A DNA stretch of 64,000 bases, from positions 94,726,260-94,790,259 of the forward strand of contig OX328125.1 in NCBI GenBank assembly GCA_946811695.1, written 5' to 3'. Below, one piece after another: positions 13,424-25,257 of this stretch. Below the pieces are notes generated by a model. The model did no database searches. It was not told the DNA's origin and worked only from the letters and a program-made list of their open reading frames with translations. The position numbers and the translations under genes are program-made. The stretch's first letter is position 1, and each line of letters starts with the position of its first letter. Source of the DNA: Gonocerus acuteangulatus. Its lineage: Eukaryota; Arthropoda; Insecta; Hemiptera; Coreidae.

Positions 13424-13982
13424 CACCTGTCTGTCTGTTTTTCTGTTTATTTGTTCCTTATACAAATCTACACCGTAGGTCTTCATATGAGAAATCTTCT
13501 AGGCTAGGTCAAAATAGTCAAATTTCAAAATTTGGTCAAAATGTCAAAAGTTTTATTTAAGGAAAATTGGCTACACTGAACCATTCAGATTGTGACGGCC
13601 ATTTTGAATCGACAGCCATTTTGAATACTGTCTCAAATTTATTTGTTGATGTTCCTGATAATTAGAATGATGACTTTACATCATTATATAATCATGTAAT
13701 GCAGTTAATGTAATTTTATTTCAACAGTCACTGTCTAAGGAGCGCTGGCTAGTCTTTGAAAAAAGCTATCTACTCGCAGGCTCTGCTACTGGCCTCTGTC
13801 GGCTGTTAGATGAGGTGCTGTTGTGCTGGCCTCTGCCGGTATCATTATGAACTAAAGCAAATTCACATGGTTTGACCGATTTTCGTAACTGGGTATAGAC
13901 AACTTGGTATCAAGTAGATCTTGATACGGGGAGAGTCATAGACAGAAAGTAGGTGTAGAATCGCACACTGGGTAACAGCTAG
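13405..13982 (+). mobile_element. Non-autonomous Helitron-like element
   Basis: The 3' end reads GGGTAACAGCTAG and is followed by T, matching the CTAG|T rule of Helitrons and the terminal GGGTAACAG common in arthropod copies. The 5' end, TATATATATAAAAATCACCT then CTGTCTGTCTG, is the usual partner. Its initial TC has apparently been lost in the expanded TA tract. A deleted copy with both ends is at 47673-47772 in the opposite orientation. There is no Rep/helicase frame, so it depends on an autonomous partner. Confidence 0.65.
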
Positions 13983-14250
13983 TAGAGAAATAAAAGGAAA
14001 CAAAAATGATCAAAATCGGTTGACATCTTCCGTTCACGCATTGGCTTCGAAATTTTACAAAATATGAAAAAATCTTACTTTTTGCGACTATTTTTTAAAT
14101 TTTTGAATTTGATGATTTCTTAATATAATAGGTTTTAACGTCTTCGAATAGAGCCTAAAAACATTGTGTTTTAATTTGGTTTAGATCAGTTGATATCTTT
14201 CAGTCGTGCATAGGGGTCAAAATTTGCCCCAATATTGAAAATTTTCCATT

Positions 14251-14279
14251 TTAGGCACTGTGGAACTCACAGTGCCTAA
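14251..14279. other. Short perfect hairpin
   Basis: TTAGGCACTGTG and its complement form a 12-bp perfect stem around a 5-base loop. It sits in AT-rich sequence with two loosely similar copies of a TTGACATCTTCCGT / TTGATATCTTTCAGT motif upstream. No U-run follows on either strand, so a terminator function is not implied. Confidence 0.6.
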
Positions 14280-14638
14280 ATAAATAATTGTAATAAAAAA
14301 AAAAGATTTGGAAGGTATATTCAGCAATACCTGCGTGATTTCAAAGAGTAAAACATAGAGAGGATGGTTTCAGTCAAGAGGGTTGTTTTCTCTCAAGAAA
14401 AGTGCGAGATCAGATCTTCCCTTCTTTTATAGCCTTGAAATTGCCCAATGCATTTTTCACTCTACATGGGGTAGAATGTTAGGGGGTTAGCAGCTTTAGG
14501 CTAACGTTTTCCAATGAATAGCAAATCTTTGACAGATACTTACACAGAGTTGTGCATCCAACACCAGTCCTAAAATATGTTTCCTTACTAAAAGTGAGTC
14601 ACCTCACATTTACCTTTAATCACAACAGTTATACCTAA

Positions 14639-15406
14639 CCCTGGAATGCTACACTTATTTTTACTAACGGGCTTGCTACACTGGGGTACGCGTGTACCCC
14701 AAATAAAAAGACGGTCTTTAGAGCGTTTAATTTTTTTATATTACGTAATATAACACACTTTTAAGCTATTAAAATGGAAATACCCAATGTGATTAAACAA
14801 ATTACTGAATACATGAAGCACACACAGTTGGGTTTCCAATCACCTTCACATCTCAGGTCTCATCAGATCTAGGGCAATTTTTTTCAGGAAAGATCTTCGG
14901 TTTGTAAATATTTCTTTTTCAGCTGCAGCACTCCCTCTTAACAGTAACATAGGATTGTGTCCTGTAATATTAAGTTATAAAATAAATTAAATTCTATTTA
15001 ATTTGGATTGATTGGAAAAAATGAGTTGTTTCATGTTTATTTAAAAAAAAAATATATTTATAATTTACATGTTTAAAATAAGTATTAATAAATTTAACGT
15101 TCTACTTACCCAAATAAAGAATTTTAGTCGTGGAAAATTTTAGACCGATTGTGCTACACTGGGATACACCTATACCCCAAAGGTTATTTATTTATTTATT
15201 AAGAGTTTCGCAACTTTTGGCGACTTGCTTGCCCAAAGGTTAAAGAACTTGGTAAAAAACAACAACGATTCTAATGCCACACCCATACTGCCTTGTCAAG
15301 ACCTGAAAATACTGTGAATCACAGAACTGCAGCGCTATCTGTCGACCGGAAGCAACGCTTAATAGGGACACTGGGATACAAGGGTACCCCAAATAGCATA
15401 CCAGGG
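14639..15406. mobile_element. piggyBac-like non-autonomous element, degraded TTAA sites
   Basis: The ends are CCCTGGAATGCTA and its near complement TAGCATACCAGGG. Flanks are CTAA and TTTA, each one change from TTAA. Three subterminal repeats of the form ACACTGGGRTAC...TACCCC occur near 14680, 15155 and 15368. Similar CCCTGG-type ends occur on the element at 34944-35902. No transposase remains. A tail-like fragment, TTATTTATTTATTAAGAGTT, lies inside at about 15182. Confidence 0.65.
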
Positions 15407-15409
15407 TTT

Positions 15410-16550
15410 AATAAACATGTTAGCTACTCGAATTTTGTTTATATTCTATTTGAAAAGATAGGACTTCTATGATGATAATGAAAATGATATTCACTACTAA
15501 GTAGTCCGAAACATTGCATTGTAATAATGAAGTTATATGAGAATTCTTAAGGGTTATTCCTCATCTTGATTTGTATCAAAATAGCTTATTTAAAAATGAT
15601 TAAGGTTCTAATGTTGACCATAACTTATGTTGATTGGATAAACATTGGCGTAATATTTTTAAAATCTTTAAACAATACACCATGAACAATTTATACAAAA
15701 CCAATATGTTTGGCCATCTAATATATCAAGAACATGTATGCGAAGGCAGAGTTCTCGAGAGTATTATCATAATGTATGGGTCAAGCAAGCAGTGGCATCG
15801 GAACGGCCTCCTGAGCGGCCCTCCTTACAACAGGGAGGGAGGAAACGCATTAAAAGAGAATTATCATTGCGAAATAAGTTTGAACAAGAAAAAAAAAATT
15901 GCGAAACATGTCCGAATCTATTATATACTAAGTAATTCCGAGATATATTCTAAATGCTTTCATTGTTTTACGGAAACCGACCCTAATTATTGTTTTAATC
16001 TGTTGTCAACGTATTGACACCCTGACGAAATAGTTTGAGAATAAGAAAACGCCTACTAGGTGTAAGAGAATCCTAGCGAGGCCTAATGTGATTGAGTTTT
16101 GTTGGCTTCTTGACATTCGACGCTAATTAGCTAGGAAAGTTTGGCACGTGGAATAGTTTGTAGGCAGAAAACAAACACATTAAATAGGTTGACAAATATC
16201 AGGAGCTGTTGGAGATATTTTAAATGGTATTTCCAAAATGTTTCAATTAATTATTTTTTAACTCCTTTCAATTTAATTGTTCTTTCATCATACCAGTCCA
16301 ACTTAAAGGAACTTATTGATCTTAACAGTATGCTGTTTTTTAATTTCTTGATCCAACGTGGCTATAATTTATATTTTAAATAAATATCCTTATCAGTTAG
16401 TCGATTCCTCCAAAATCGAAATAAATGTTTACTAATTGTAATTGCAGCTAAAGTAATTTCCAAACGAATCTAGCAATGAAGTTTGCACTCATGCAAGACT
16501 TTTAGAAAAAATGTCTTTAAATCTTCCCTACTATAAATATGTGTCTGTCA
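15410..16550. other. No convincing gene
   Basis: A plus-strand frame of 127 codons spans 15634-16017. Its composition follows local AT content, it shows no recognised domain, and its middle (15795-15850) contains a Rep-A-3'-like stretch around CAGGGAGGGAGGAAACGC. I regard it as chance. Nothing else is supported. Confidence 0.4.
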
Positions 16551-16559
16551 GTCTGCTAA

Positions 16560-16700
16560 CACTATTACTGTCCACAATTTATTTTTCATCACAGAACGTG
16601 GAATGTGGTATTCCTATAACAAACGATTGGACGAGTTCGTTAACCACCAAAATCTGGAGGCTAGAATTACTCCAGAAATAAATTAGTAATTTGCCCGTGC
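16560..16700 (+). repeat. Rep-C fragment
   Basis: It shares AACGATTGGACGAGTTCGTT and AACCACCAAAATC with Rep-C at 48820-48860 and 54265-54300. Confidence 0.6.
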
Positions 16701-16810
16701 CGGGCGTTATATTCACTCCTTTAGCTGTTAAGAAAATATGTCTGAGAAATGAAAAAAAAAAATCAAAATCGGTTCATTTGACGTTTGGATTTACTCAAGA
16801 ATAAAATTTA

Positions 16811-17004
16811 TGTATTTATTTAAATTTTACCGTCCACTTTGACGTGATAGAGATTTTTGGTGCGGCTTTTCTATTCCTTACCACCTTTTTCTAGCTAGGA
16901 TTGGGATGATAGTTTTTTTTCGAAATAAATCATCACCTGTACAGGGAATCGAACCCACGACCTTAGGAAGGAAATGCAGAGGCTTTAGCACTCACGACCA
17001 CCGC
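16811..17004 (-). mobile_element. SINE-1, minus strand
   Basis: Read on the minus strand it begins with a Ser/Leu-like tRNA head (GGTGGTCGTGAGTGCTAAAGC) and a box B, GGTTCGATTCCC on the complement of GGGAATCGAACCC. It continues through a body with the complement of ACCTTTTTCTAGC and ends with a GACGGTAAAATTTAAATAAA tail. The layout matches the copies at 23146 and 46428. Confidence 0.75.
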
Positions 17005-17009
17005 GAATG

Positions 17010-17610
17010 AAATTAAATATTAGACTAATAACATTCAGTTATTCATTAGATGTATTAAAGAGAAAAAAATAATTGATTATTTTGTATTTTTACACATTAT
17101 TTTAAGCATATTCTTTCAAAAATGAGGCGCAAAATAAAATGAGCTAGCTTAGTAATGTGCATGGTATCCCAGCCTTCAAAATGTGATTTTCAATACGATA
17201 TTAAGGAATTATAATTTTATTGTGTCAGAAGCGAGCCTGGAAATCCTCAAGCAAATGTCATTTATTTATAAATTATTTTACGTAAACAGTATTGAAATCC
17301 GCATTTTTTGCGGTTATAGAGAAAATATTAGATAGTAATCCAGTAGGTTTTTTACATTCTAAATAAAGGAGGCTGAACTCCCGGGTCAGTGGAGGGGTGA
17401 AAATGTAGTTTCACGGAGGTTTTGTTCCCTGAAGGGGAGAGATTCACCCTTTGGTTTAAGGGTCAACCTGCTCTTGAACAATGAATGTATACAACAGAAT
17501 TTGGCATTAGACATTTAGGTGGTCCTACTTTTTAGAAGAAATCAAAAAGTATATTTTCTTGGGAGCTAAACAAGTTGACGTTTTCCAACAAAAAAAAAAA
17601 CGTTCGAATT
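17010..17610. other. No recognisable feature
   Basis: AT-rich DNA with one GC-richer patch around 17370-17440 and no supported gene. Confidence 0.45.
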
Positions 17611-17614
17611 TTCC

Positions 17615-17621
17615 ATACGTA

Positions 17622-17676
<55 letters not shown>

Positions 17677-17681
17677 GTATG
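17615..17681. repeat. (TA)n bounded by inverted ATACGTATA ends
   Basis: A TA run is bracketed by ATACGTATA on the left and TATACGTAT on the right, so the whole tract is self-complementary and could extrude as a cruciform. Confidence 0.85.
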
Positions 17682-17749
17682 ATGGCAGAAAAATAGCTCG
17701 TTCAGAATGAATAAAATGAGTTTCCAGATAAACGTTTTGTGTTTTATCC

Positions 17750-18560
17750 TGAAAAAAAGTACGACTTGCAGGAACTGCATCATCTTAGCGCGGTTCCTTT
17801 CTTATCCCTAATCTCATTTAGGAAGATTGAAATAGAAACAGGTATTATTTTGGTTCAAACTTTCGTGAAATCCTTTTATGGCCCGTTACAAACCCATTTA
17901 CCTGGAATCCCACCCTACAGCTGGGTTGGCCAGCCCCTACCGCTGCAAACTAGAAATAGTTATTTCACAGTATCAAATATCAAAATGTTTCTAATTTTCT
18001 TTACTTCCTCTACTATAATACTAATTCTATAAATAAATGCAATTTAAGACAAAAAACAATCGTGGCTAAACAACTCCGAAAACCCGTTCGAAAGAACAAA
18101 ACAGGCACATTTGAAGTTTTAAGCACTTATTTCTCCGATTGACATCGCCTAATCGAAAAGAGCTTCTGAACCGTTTTTGTAGAAAATTTAGCAAGCTTTC
18201 GAATGACTACTTTCCACTTACCACGTTTTCCCTACTGTTTTTGAGATATTAAGGAAAATATACGAAGTTCCAAAACCTTTTCATGTCTATTAATAAAATG
18301 TTTTATTCTAATCCTTCCCTAACTCCAAACGTAACAAAAATTTAAACATCTTAGTTTATATGAATTTCAAACATGCAGAAAATACTTTAACTGAATTCTA
18401 TGATTCTAAGTACCCTAACCAAAAACTTTATTCGACAAATATTTTTCCATTTTTCGCGAAAGCGGTTAAAACTGTCGCCTTAAAATGTCATTCGTTTTTC
18501 TATGCCAATCAGCCTATATAACGAGTAGTTGCAAGCATATAAGCGTAACGATTTTTTTTT
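17750..18560 (+). repeat. Rep-A copy 2, 3' truncated
   Basis: It opens with AAAGTACGACTTGCAGGAAC and ATCTTAGCGCGGTTCC, carries the AAGCACTTATTTCTCCGATT block at about 18122, the TTTAGCAAGCTTTCGAATGA block at about 18187, and the AACGAGTAGTTGCAAGCATA block. The (TA)n core and 3' block are missing. Confidence 0.65.
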
Positions 18561-19060
18561 GTTCTAAAATGAAGGAAAAGTCTAGAAGATGACTTGCAAC
18601 GATATGTAGTTGCGGGATAAAAAGTTCTAGAATTTGCTTTCCTATAACTACGAGCAAGGAAACAGAAATATGCTTTAATTTAATATTGCGAAAGCATATA
18701 AATTGGTGCATTCACATTGTTATCCAACACAAAATGAACTTATACATAACTTCGTCTGTTGTGTAACGCAATGTTTTTTAATGCGTTTTCTTTCACCGTC
18801 ATCGTAAGCTCAGTAGAACTGACGCTTTTACTTCTTCTGATGTTTTGTAATATTTGATCGTTTGTTTTCTGCTTGGAATGTTAGTAATGGAATGACAAAT
18901 GCAACTTCGAAACCAATCAATCAATTGACATTTTATTCACGAATTGCACTTACTAGGCATATATTACGCTTTTATTTTACGTCCAAAATAAACACAATGG
19001 TCGAAGGAAAAATGTAAGTAAATATCTCATTAATATTACGATATCATCATTCACCATTTT
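18560..19060. other. No recognisable feature
   Basis: AT-rich sequence without supported features. Confidence 0.45.
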
Positions 19061-19245
19061 AGCTGGTTTCCTCTCTCCCTCTTCAGGGGGGAAACACGCT
19101 TATGGCGTTGACGTGATGACGAATCCGGAAGTGCCAAATAGCAAAGTCCACGTATCAAAACCCATAGATCGAGAAAATTACAAGAGTTCACATTTTTTAA
19201 ATATGTATATGCACATATTTTTTGTCTGTTTACTCTCTGCTTCCA
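19060..19245 (-). repeat. Rep-A 3' block, minus strand
   Basis: The segment GACGAATCCGGAAGTGCC with nearby CAGGGGGGAAACACGC and AACCCATAGATCGAGAAAAT is the inverted form of the Rep-A 3' block at 30600-30740. No TA core is attached. Confidence 0.6.
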
Positions 19246-19409
19246 CAAAAATGTTCGGATTTCTTCGTACAATAAGTTCGGTACAAAAAAATGTATTTGA
19301 TAGGTCGCGTTCTTTAACTATTAGAATTTGTTTACGGGAACATTGTTTTTGGGCAATGTTAACAGGGGGAAAAACGGTCGCGTTAACGTTTTTGCTTACA
19401 CTTACACTT

Positions 19410-19465
19410 TTAGCACTTTCTTCCGAAGGAAAGTAGCTATTGAGGTTGCAAACCTCTAAGTCTAA
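19410..19465 (+). repeat. Rep-C 5' fragment
   Basis: TTAGCACTTTC, CGAAGGAAAGTAGCTATTGA and GGTTGCA match the starts of Rep-C at 48449 and 54056. Only about 50 bp are retained. An even shorter piece is at about 59367-59395. Confidence 0.65.
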
Positions 19466-19995
19466 AAATAGCCGATTAAGAAAATATTGAATAATTTAAT
19501 AAAACACTAATATCAAACATTCTCATCTATATGGATTTTAATATAGCTCTTAATCTACATGGTAATATTTCAATAACAGGTGTTTCTTATTGGAAATATA
19601 ATGTAGATTCTAAAAATGTGGTCTTTATTTACGATACATTGATCAAAGACCCCGACAAAAGAGTTTTCCTTTAGAAAAACTAGTCGTTTTTAAAATAGAT
19701 AAAAGTTTGAGTAGCTCTGCTACAAGTTGAGATAGAACGCTAATTTTTGCGCCACTGAACTACAAATGAGGTGGAAAATAAACCCCTAAAGTTATATTTG
19801 TTTGTGCGCCGCTACATAGGAAATTTTTCCTTGTCCGTGTTAAATAGTTTTTTTACATCCAATTATATGTAGTAAAATATATAGAGTTATGCAAGTATTT
19901 TTCTCCATAGGTACTGTTTAATTTAAATGTTAATTGTAATATAGAAAATATTAAAAACGCATACACATAATCTACTATGCGTTGCCTATTGTTAT

Positions 19996-20415
19996 ATGGA
20001 CGCCTTTAAACGGAAAGGAACCAAGTGCCATCTGTTCATTCTTTAGAGAATTGGGTTTAAAGTTTTTTGTGTGTCTAAAATTCCTTTATTATCTGAAATG
20101 TTTCATTAATTTTCTCTCATTAAAATAAACTGTTAATAAATAAACTGTTAAATAAATGGTAATGGGGTTTTACTTTATAGTTATTGATTAAAATGGTGCT
20201 TGATTCCTTTCTGTTTATTACAGCATACTGGATACACCATTTCACTTTCTTTTTTTTTTTTTTTTTGGTATTTTTTCTTGCTTTAATGACAACATTATAT
20301 TTCAACCAGTTTTTATTACTGTATGAATTCTCTAATTCTCTACAAGAAAATTAGACAACAAAATCTCAATTCGTTAAAAATGGCGCTTGGTTCCATTCCG
20401 TTTAAAGGCGTCCAT
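19996..20415. mobile_element. 420-bp MITE with about 36-bp inverted ends
   Basis: The left end ATGGACGCCTTTAAACGGAA continues AGGAACCAAGTGCCAT, and the right end is its near complement. Flanking TATA/TA suggests a TA target duplication, as for Tc1/mariner-type elements, but the superfamily is not certain. The centre is AT-rich with a T run at 20250-20266. No coding capacity. Confidence 0.75.
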
Positions 20416-20699
20416 ATTATCCATCTATATTTGTCTACACCAAAAAAGGTGGCTGATAATACTAGTATTTTTTGTAGCTGGCTGTGGGTATAATTCTTTG
20501 AGGAGAGACAGGTATGAGGCAGGCCAGTGTCAAGTTTGGCCGCTCTGACCTAGAGTCCCAACTTTCTCTCTCGAGTTACCCCCACTCTCGAGTTCTGTAG
20601 TATAGCTGGGAATTTCGCTTAGCTCCTCAGAGACCACTTGTACTCAAATTATTTTCAATGTTAGGTTTGAGATTTGAAGCACCCTATAGATCTCAGTGG

Positions 20700-20830
20700 C
20701 CATTTTAGCTCGTTCCCTCCATTCCTATAAGGAGGAAAACGCTCTTATGACATCGATCCGATTAAGAAATCCGGAAGTGCCGACGAGAAGTGTCCATGTT
20801 TAACAAAACGTTCACTAGCAAATCATCGCG
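20700..20830 (-). repeat. Rep-A 3' block, minus strand
   Basis: Contains AAGAAATCCGGAAGTGCCGA and an upstream TATAAGGAGGAAAACGCTC, the inverted 3' block of Rep-A. It is a fragment only. Confidence 0.55.
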
Positions 20831-21665
20831 TCATCTGTCCGTTATAATTCTTCGTTACACTAGGAAAACTTAGAAAGGAAACTTATTCCTCATTCAGAAG
20901 TCAATACAAAAATGAATAATGTAAAAATGTTTCGTATTTAACGTGTTCTATATACATAACATGTTTTTAACTTTTTTAAATTATTTTTAAATTTAATTAA
21001 AAAACAAAAACAATATACATCTGAGGAAAACAATCACAAACTACCGATTAAAGGAACGAAACCAGTATTTTCTAGGACTTAAGCACTTATTTCTCCGACT
21101 GAGATTATCATATTGAAAATTACTTTAGAGTCGTTTTCATAGAGACATTAAGTATTCTTTGGAATGGTTTCTTCAACTTTATATTTTAGGTAAAATACCA
21201 AAGTACCAAAACTTCTGAATGTTAATCAAATATTGTTTTCTAATACTTCCTTAAATTCAAACGTAACCAACATCTACTACTAAAAGGTGTCAAATGAATG
21301 AATATACCATTTCTAAGTACCCGAAATGAAAATTAGTTGTATTACACCAGTTGCGTAATAAAACTAATGTTAACCGTACAAACGCCATTTGTATTAAATG
21401 TTCTCAATAACGGTCACAGATAACGCCGTAAAAATAATTTCATTCGTTGCCATACGTCAAAGAACCTACAAAAAAAAAGTACCTTCAAACCTATGAACGC
21501 AAAAAAACTATGCGTTACGATATTTTTCGCGTGGATTTCACACAAAATATCATGTTCCGGTGGACGGGTTCTCTTGGTTAACGACATTAGATTTGAAACT
21601 GCGCTAAGTATTTATTATTGCACCAAATTTCATCAAAATCCGCCAGGTAGAGAGCGAACAGACAA

Positions 21666-21698
<33 letters not shown>

Positions 21699-21734
21699 TA
21701 ATATATATAGGCTTATATAATATAAATATATATA

Positions 21735-21940
21735 TATTTTTAGATGGAACGGCATTTTTCTCCAGCGGTGGTACTCCACCTCACTTCTTCCCGGAATATT
21801 TCGATGGATTCATCTCGTGTTTCTTCCGGAAGAAACAAGTACCTGGCTGAAGAAGATGGAGATGAATCCATCGAAATATTCCGGGAAGAAGTGAGGAGGA
21901 GTACCACCGCTGGAGAAAAATGCCGTTCCATCTAAAAATA
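21735..21940. mobile_element. Near-perfect 206-bp palindromic element
   Basis: Arms 21735-21816 and 21859-21940 are 82 bp each and complementary with a single mismatch. The 42-bp loop contains a further perfect 18-bp palindrome, GTTTCTTCCGGAAGAAAC (819-836). It is flanked by TA-repeat DNA on the left and TA-rich DNA on the right, consistent with TA-targeted insertion. Both strands are open for 63 codons with nearly the same peptide, which follows from the palindrome. A transcript would fold into a long hairpin, so a small-RNA source is possible. A miniature TIR element is the default reading. Confidence 0.8.
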
Positions 21941-21967
21941 CTAACCCAGCGACGAAAAATAACATCA

Positions 21968-21970
<3 letters not shown>

Positions 21971-22020
<50 letters not shown>

Positions 22021-22034
22021 TATATATATATACA
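21971..22034. repeat. (TA)n microsatellite with CATA variants
   Basis: TA run with one CT interruption and a following ACATACATACATACATACA stretch. Confidence 0.95.
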
Positions 22035-22189
22035 TACATACATACATACAAATTTGACTCATACATGTTATTTTCGTGATCCATGGTTTCTGTCTGAAAC
22101 GTGTAATTTTCTAGTTATCACTTGCGTCCTGAAGCCAACCTGAGAATCGGGCTTCCGCGCTGTGAAGAGTGCCAGGAAACGTGATAAAT

Positions 22190-23140
22190 CACTCCTTTAG
22201 AAGTTGATGTTTACCTAGAAAAAAGTTCAAATAATAATAAAATTAGTTGCTAATAACAGATTTAAAAAACAAAACTATTTTTGTTTATTCTGTATTTATA
22301 TTGGCTATTTGAAGAAGTTTCTTCACGAATGAGGCGTAAACCATTCATGTTTCTGATGAATATGCTTTTATTCGGTTTCTTCTTTTAATGACTTTTTAAA
22401 ACTTGGTTTTCCTTATTCCAAAGATATACTAAGCTGTTGTTTACTTCAAGCAGACCTTGTTTCTGAGGTATGAATAACGCAACCTTGTGGACGAAATCTT
22501 GGAGGCTGTTATTAAAGCGGCATCGCATAAAACGATATGTTTGAGCTCACTCGAAAAGGACGTTCATATCTCGGCGGAATCTAATTACATATTTGCCGAC
22601 GTGATTTTTAAGCTACTTTCCTCAAGACACACCTGAATCATACAATAGATAATGAGGGTTCCTGTCCTCAGACCACGAGCGGTGGGCTGCATCCAGGTCA
22701 AGAACAAGCCAGCGATAGAAGCTTTGGTACAACACCTTGTCTTGAAGAGTCTTATTAGCTCAACAAAATCAATAAATGTTTTCCATTATTAAATCTTTTA
22801 AATCGTATGTGTGCAGGGTTTCACCAAAATAAACGGCAAAACTTTGGGAAACAATGCAGGACAAAAAAAAGTTCTTTAGCATATTTTAGTACTTAAAAAC
22901 ATATGAAAACTCCACATTTTAGTTTATTGATCATAATGAATAATGAAAAGGTATACATTTACAGATAGAACAACCATAAAAACTGTGAATAGCGAATACA
23001 GCTATTCTGAAACACACAGCAACCCCTCCTGATTACGTGTGTGTTCAACGGAGATCATAAGTTTATGAGCTTTATTCAATTTGAACAAAATGCAGTTAAC
23101 TCCAACTTTTAATGAACTGATTTTGTTTTGTTTCTCAAAG
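22190..23140. other. No recognised gene; GC-richer patch at 22620-22760
   Basis: Mostly AT-rich. The patch 22620-22760 has balanced composition and a minus-strand reading free of stops for a few dozen codons, but no family is recognised. Confidence 0.35.
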
Positions 23141-23145
23141 CACAT

Positions 23146-23342
23146 GTCGGAGTCCCGGTGGCCGTGAGTGCTAAGGCATATGCGCTCCGTGCCAAAAATC
23201 GTAGGTTCGAATCCCACTAGGGGAGGTGGCATTTCTTTAGAAAAAAAGAAAAGCCCTATCATGGCTAGAAAAAGGAGTAACCTCTAGATAACCCATCCTA
23301 ACAGTCGTAAGCAATAATAAATGGACGTTAAAATTTATTTAA
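23146..23342 (+). mobile_element. SINE-1, full-length plus-strand copy
   Basis: The tRNA-like head GTGGCCGTGAGTGCTAAGGC carries box A, and GTAGGTTCGAATCCCACTAG carries box B. The body has TCATGGCTAGAAAAAGGAGT and CTCTAGATAACCCATCC, then the tail ATAATAAATGGACGTTAAAA. It resembles a Ser/Leu tRNA head fused to a LINE-like tail. It lies alone in AT-rich DNA. Confidence 0.85.
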
Positions 23343-23344
23343 AA

Positions 23345-24470
23345 ATGAAACACGTGTTCCTCGTTTGTTCAGCAAGTTAGGGCCGGTACAGAGAATTCAT
23401 AATTCTCTTCTGGAGTTAACCCCCACACATTTTGGACCAATTTTTAAAACACATCTTTCTCTTTATATATACCCAAGACGTGTACTGATTTTTTGTGCAA
23501 TATAACAAATTATGCCTATATGGGCAAATAAAAAGTAACACCTCCCCCCTCAGTCCGGATGGACTGACACAAATTTTAGCGGAGGTCATTTTCGGAATCT
23601 AGTGGTTAGGATGGTTGAAGATTTGAAGAAGTTTTACAAAAAAAATGCCATAAAGATTGCAACACCGATAGCTACATGCTCTGGAAAGTGGTAGAAACCC
23701 AAAGAACCCACAAGAAGCTGGCCAGAGCGTGTTGTAGTATGACCCAATTCCCTCGGGTTCTCCCCGATGTGGGTCGAATAAATAATGGCCGAGGATACGA
23801 GAGGACGGGAGCCGTTGGTTACCATGGCGACACCCTGTTTCGCGGCTCTTTTCAAGCTGAGCCCGCGTCAGGGCGGGAATATTGATTCGGAGAAGCAGCG
23901 GGAGATGTGCTAACGAATCACATGCAGCTCCTTCGATGGAGCTAATGCACTCTAGCAGCAGGAATGCACTCTACGAACCTCTAGGGCACTTAGCTAATCT
24001 AGAACTGCTTAGAATGTAGAAATCTTGAACATCTTATCGGACATGTATACGACATAATATAATAAAGACCACAGTTAATAACAAATCATAAGCCCAGGTG
24101 ATACCTTACTTCGAAGAAATCTATCAACATTATTGGAAGAAATTGACACTATAATAAATTCTCCAAGGCACAAAGGATTGCCTTGTAGATATTCTGAGGT
24201 TAATATATTTTTGTTTTACTAAATTCAGAAACACCATATATTTCCTTTTTCAATACAATTTTTTTTTAGTTTATATATATTCTAATTAAGTTTTCACTTC
24301 ATTGATATTAGAATTAGTAATTTTAATATAAAATTCTTTAGATATCTATTATTTTTGTTTTATATCAAATGTAAAAGAAAAAAAATTATGTTATTATGCT
24401 AAAGTACTAGCTACAATGCTGATTATCTCAACTTAACCTCATGAAAAATTACTCCTTTAGAGGAGAAAAA
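23345..24470. other. No recognised gene; GC-rich patch at 23690-24000
   Basis: Bases 23690-23900 are unusually GC-rich and open on both strands for about 70 codons, but neither peptide shows a recognised motif. Short exact repeats (ATGCACTCTA) occur at about 23946 and 23966. It could be unrecognised retroelement sequence or a host fragment. Confidence 0.3.
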
Positions 24471-24472
24471 AA

Positions 24473-24541
24473 AATAAATAAAAAAAAAATAAATAAAAAA
24501 AAAATAAATAAAAAATAAATAAATAAATAAAAAAAAAAAAA
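24473..24541. repeat. A-rich (AAAT)n/(AAAAT)n low-complexity tract
   Basis: Runs of AAATAAATAA with longer A stretches, of the kind formed by SINE or LINE A-tail expansion. Confidence 0.9.
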
Positions 24542-24639
24542 TAACAAATTCAATTTGAAATTATCAAAATTTATAAAGATACATTTTTCATTAATATTCA
24601 AAGATGTATTAACATAGATATGTATTCATATGTGCCGTA

Positions 24640-24845
24640 TAAGCTCATATTTGTGCATGTATAACGAATATGTTAGTGTACATGTAATATTATGTATATC
24701 TCTAAATGTATTGTACCATAAGTTTTTGAATAATGTCTAGAAACATAATTATTAAATATCAACCTGCTACTGTGTATGATGGAACGCAGCGCTACCGTAT
24801 CTGCTAATCGCCTAAGTTGCGGAGCGGTCATTAAATAAATAAATA
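24640..24845 (+). repeat. LINE-like 3' end
   Basis: The terminus CCTAAGTTGCGGAGCGGTCA followed by TTAAATAAATAAATA recurs in inverted orientation at 36945-37000 (ATTTAATCACTCCTCCGCAA, CTTAGGCTATTAGCAGTTAC). Two dispersed copies with the same end and an A/T simple tail suggest a retrotransposon 3' UTR. Confidence 0.55.
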
Positions 24846-25257
24846 TTTTTTCTTTGAATTAATTCCACATACTAATTAAATGACTATTAGTAATTAGTTG
24901 GGATTAGTTATTTTTAAAATATTAAAAAAAAAATCGTTTATTTTATAATACTAAAGATCTGGCTTTTCATTCTAATTTCACCGCTTTTCTTGTGGACTCC
25001 GCAATCACTTATACATCATTTTATGGAACTTGTGTACAATTTTTATTTTATTATTCAATTTGTGTAATATTCAAGAATGTGTATCAATTTAGTATAAAAA
25101 ATATCAAGTAGTTCTTTCCATACAAATTATTTAGAGTTTCTATTCTAATCTTTTCAAATCGTTTCACGGATAAGATCATCATGGAAACAGGCTAAGATAG
25201 CGGAGTTCACGTAGACATTTTTTAACTTTCATACGACTTAAAATAAAGAAGAATATT

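Larger units (their letters stand above)
20990..22170 (+). repeat. Rep-A copy 3 with a palindrome lodged in its TA core
   Basis: It carries AAGCACTTATTTCTCCGACT (about 21080), the block ending TCTTGGTTAACGACATTAG (about 21570) and the AGAGAGCGAACAGACAAA junction (about 21648). A (TA)n core follows, interrupted by the 206-bp palindrome at 21735-21940. After the core comes the 3' block with TTGACTCATACATGTTATTT and a degraded end. This shows the typical Rep-A layout except for the extra insert. Confidence 0.65.

Noticed and set aside
14251..14279. Intrinsic (rho-independent) terminator
   Set aside because: A good hairpin, but no U-run on either side and a eukaryotic context.
15634..16017. 127-codon plus-strand frame as a gene
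   Set aside because: Composition follows local AT bias, no domain is recognisable, and its middle overlaps Rep-A-like sequence.
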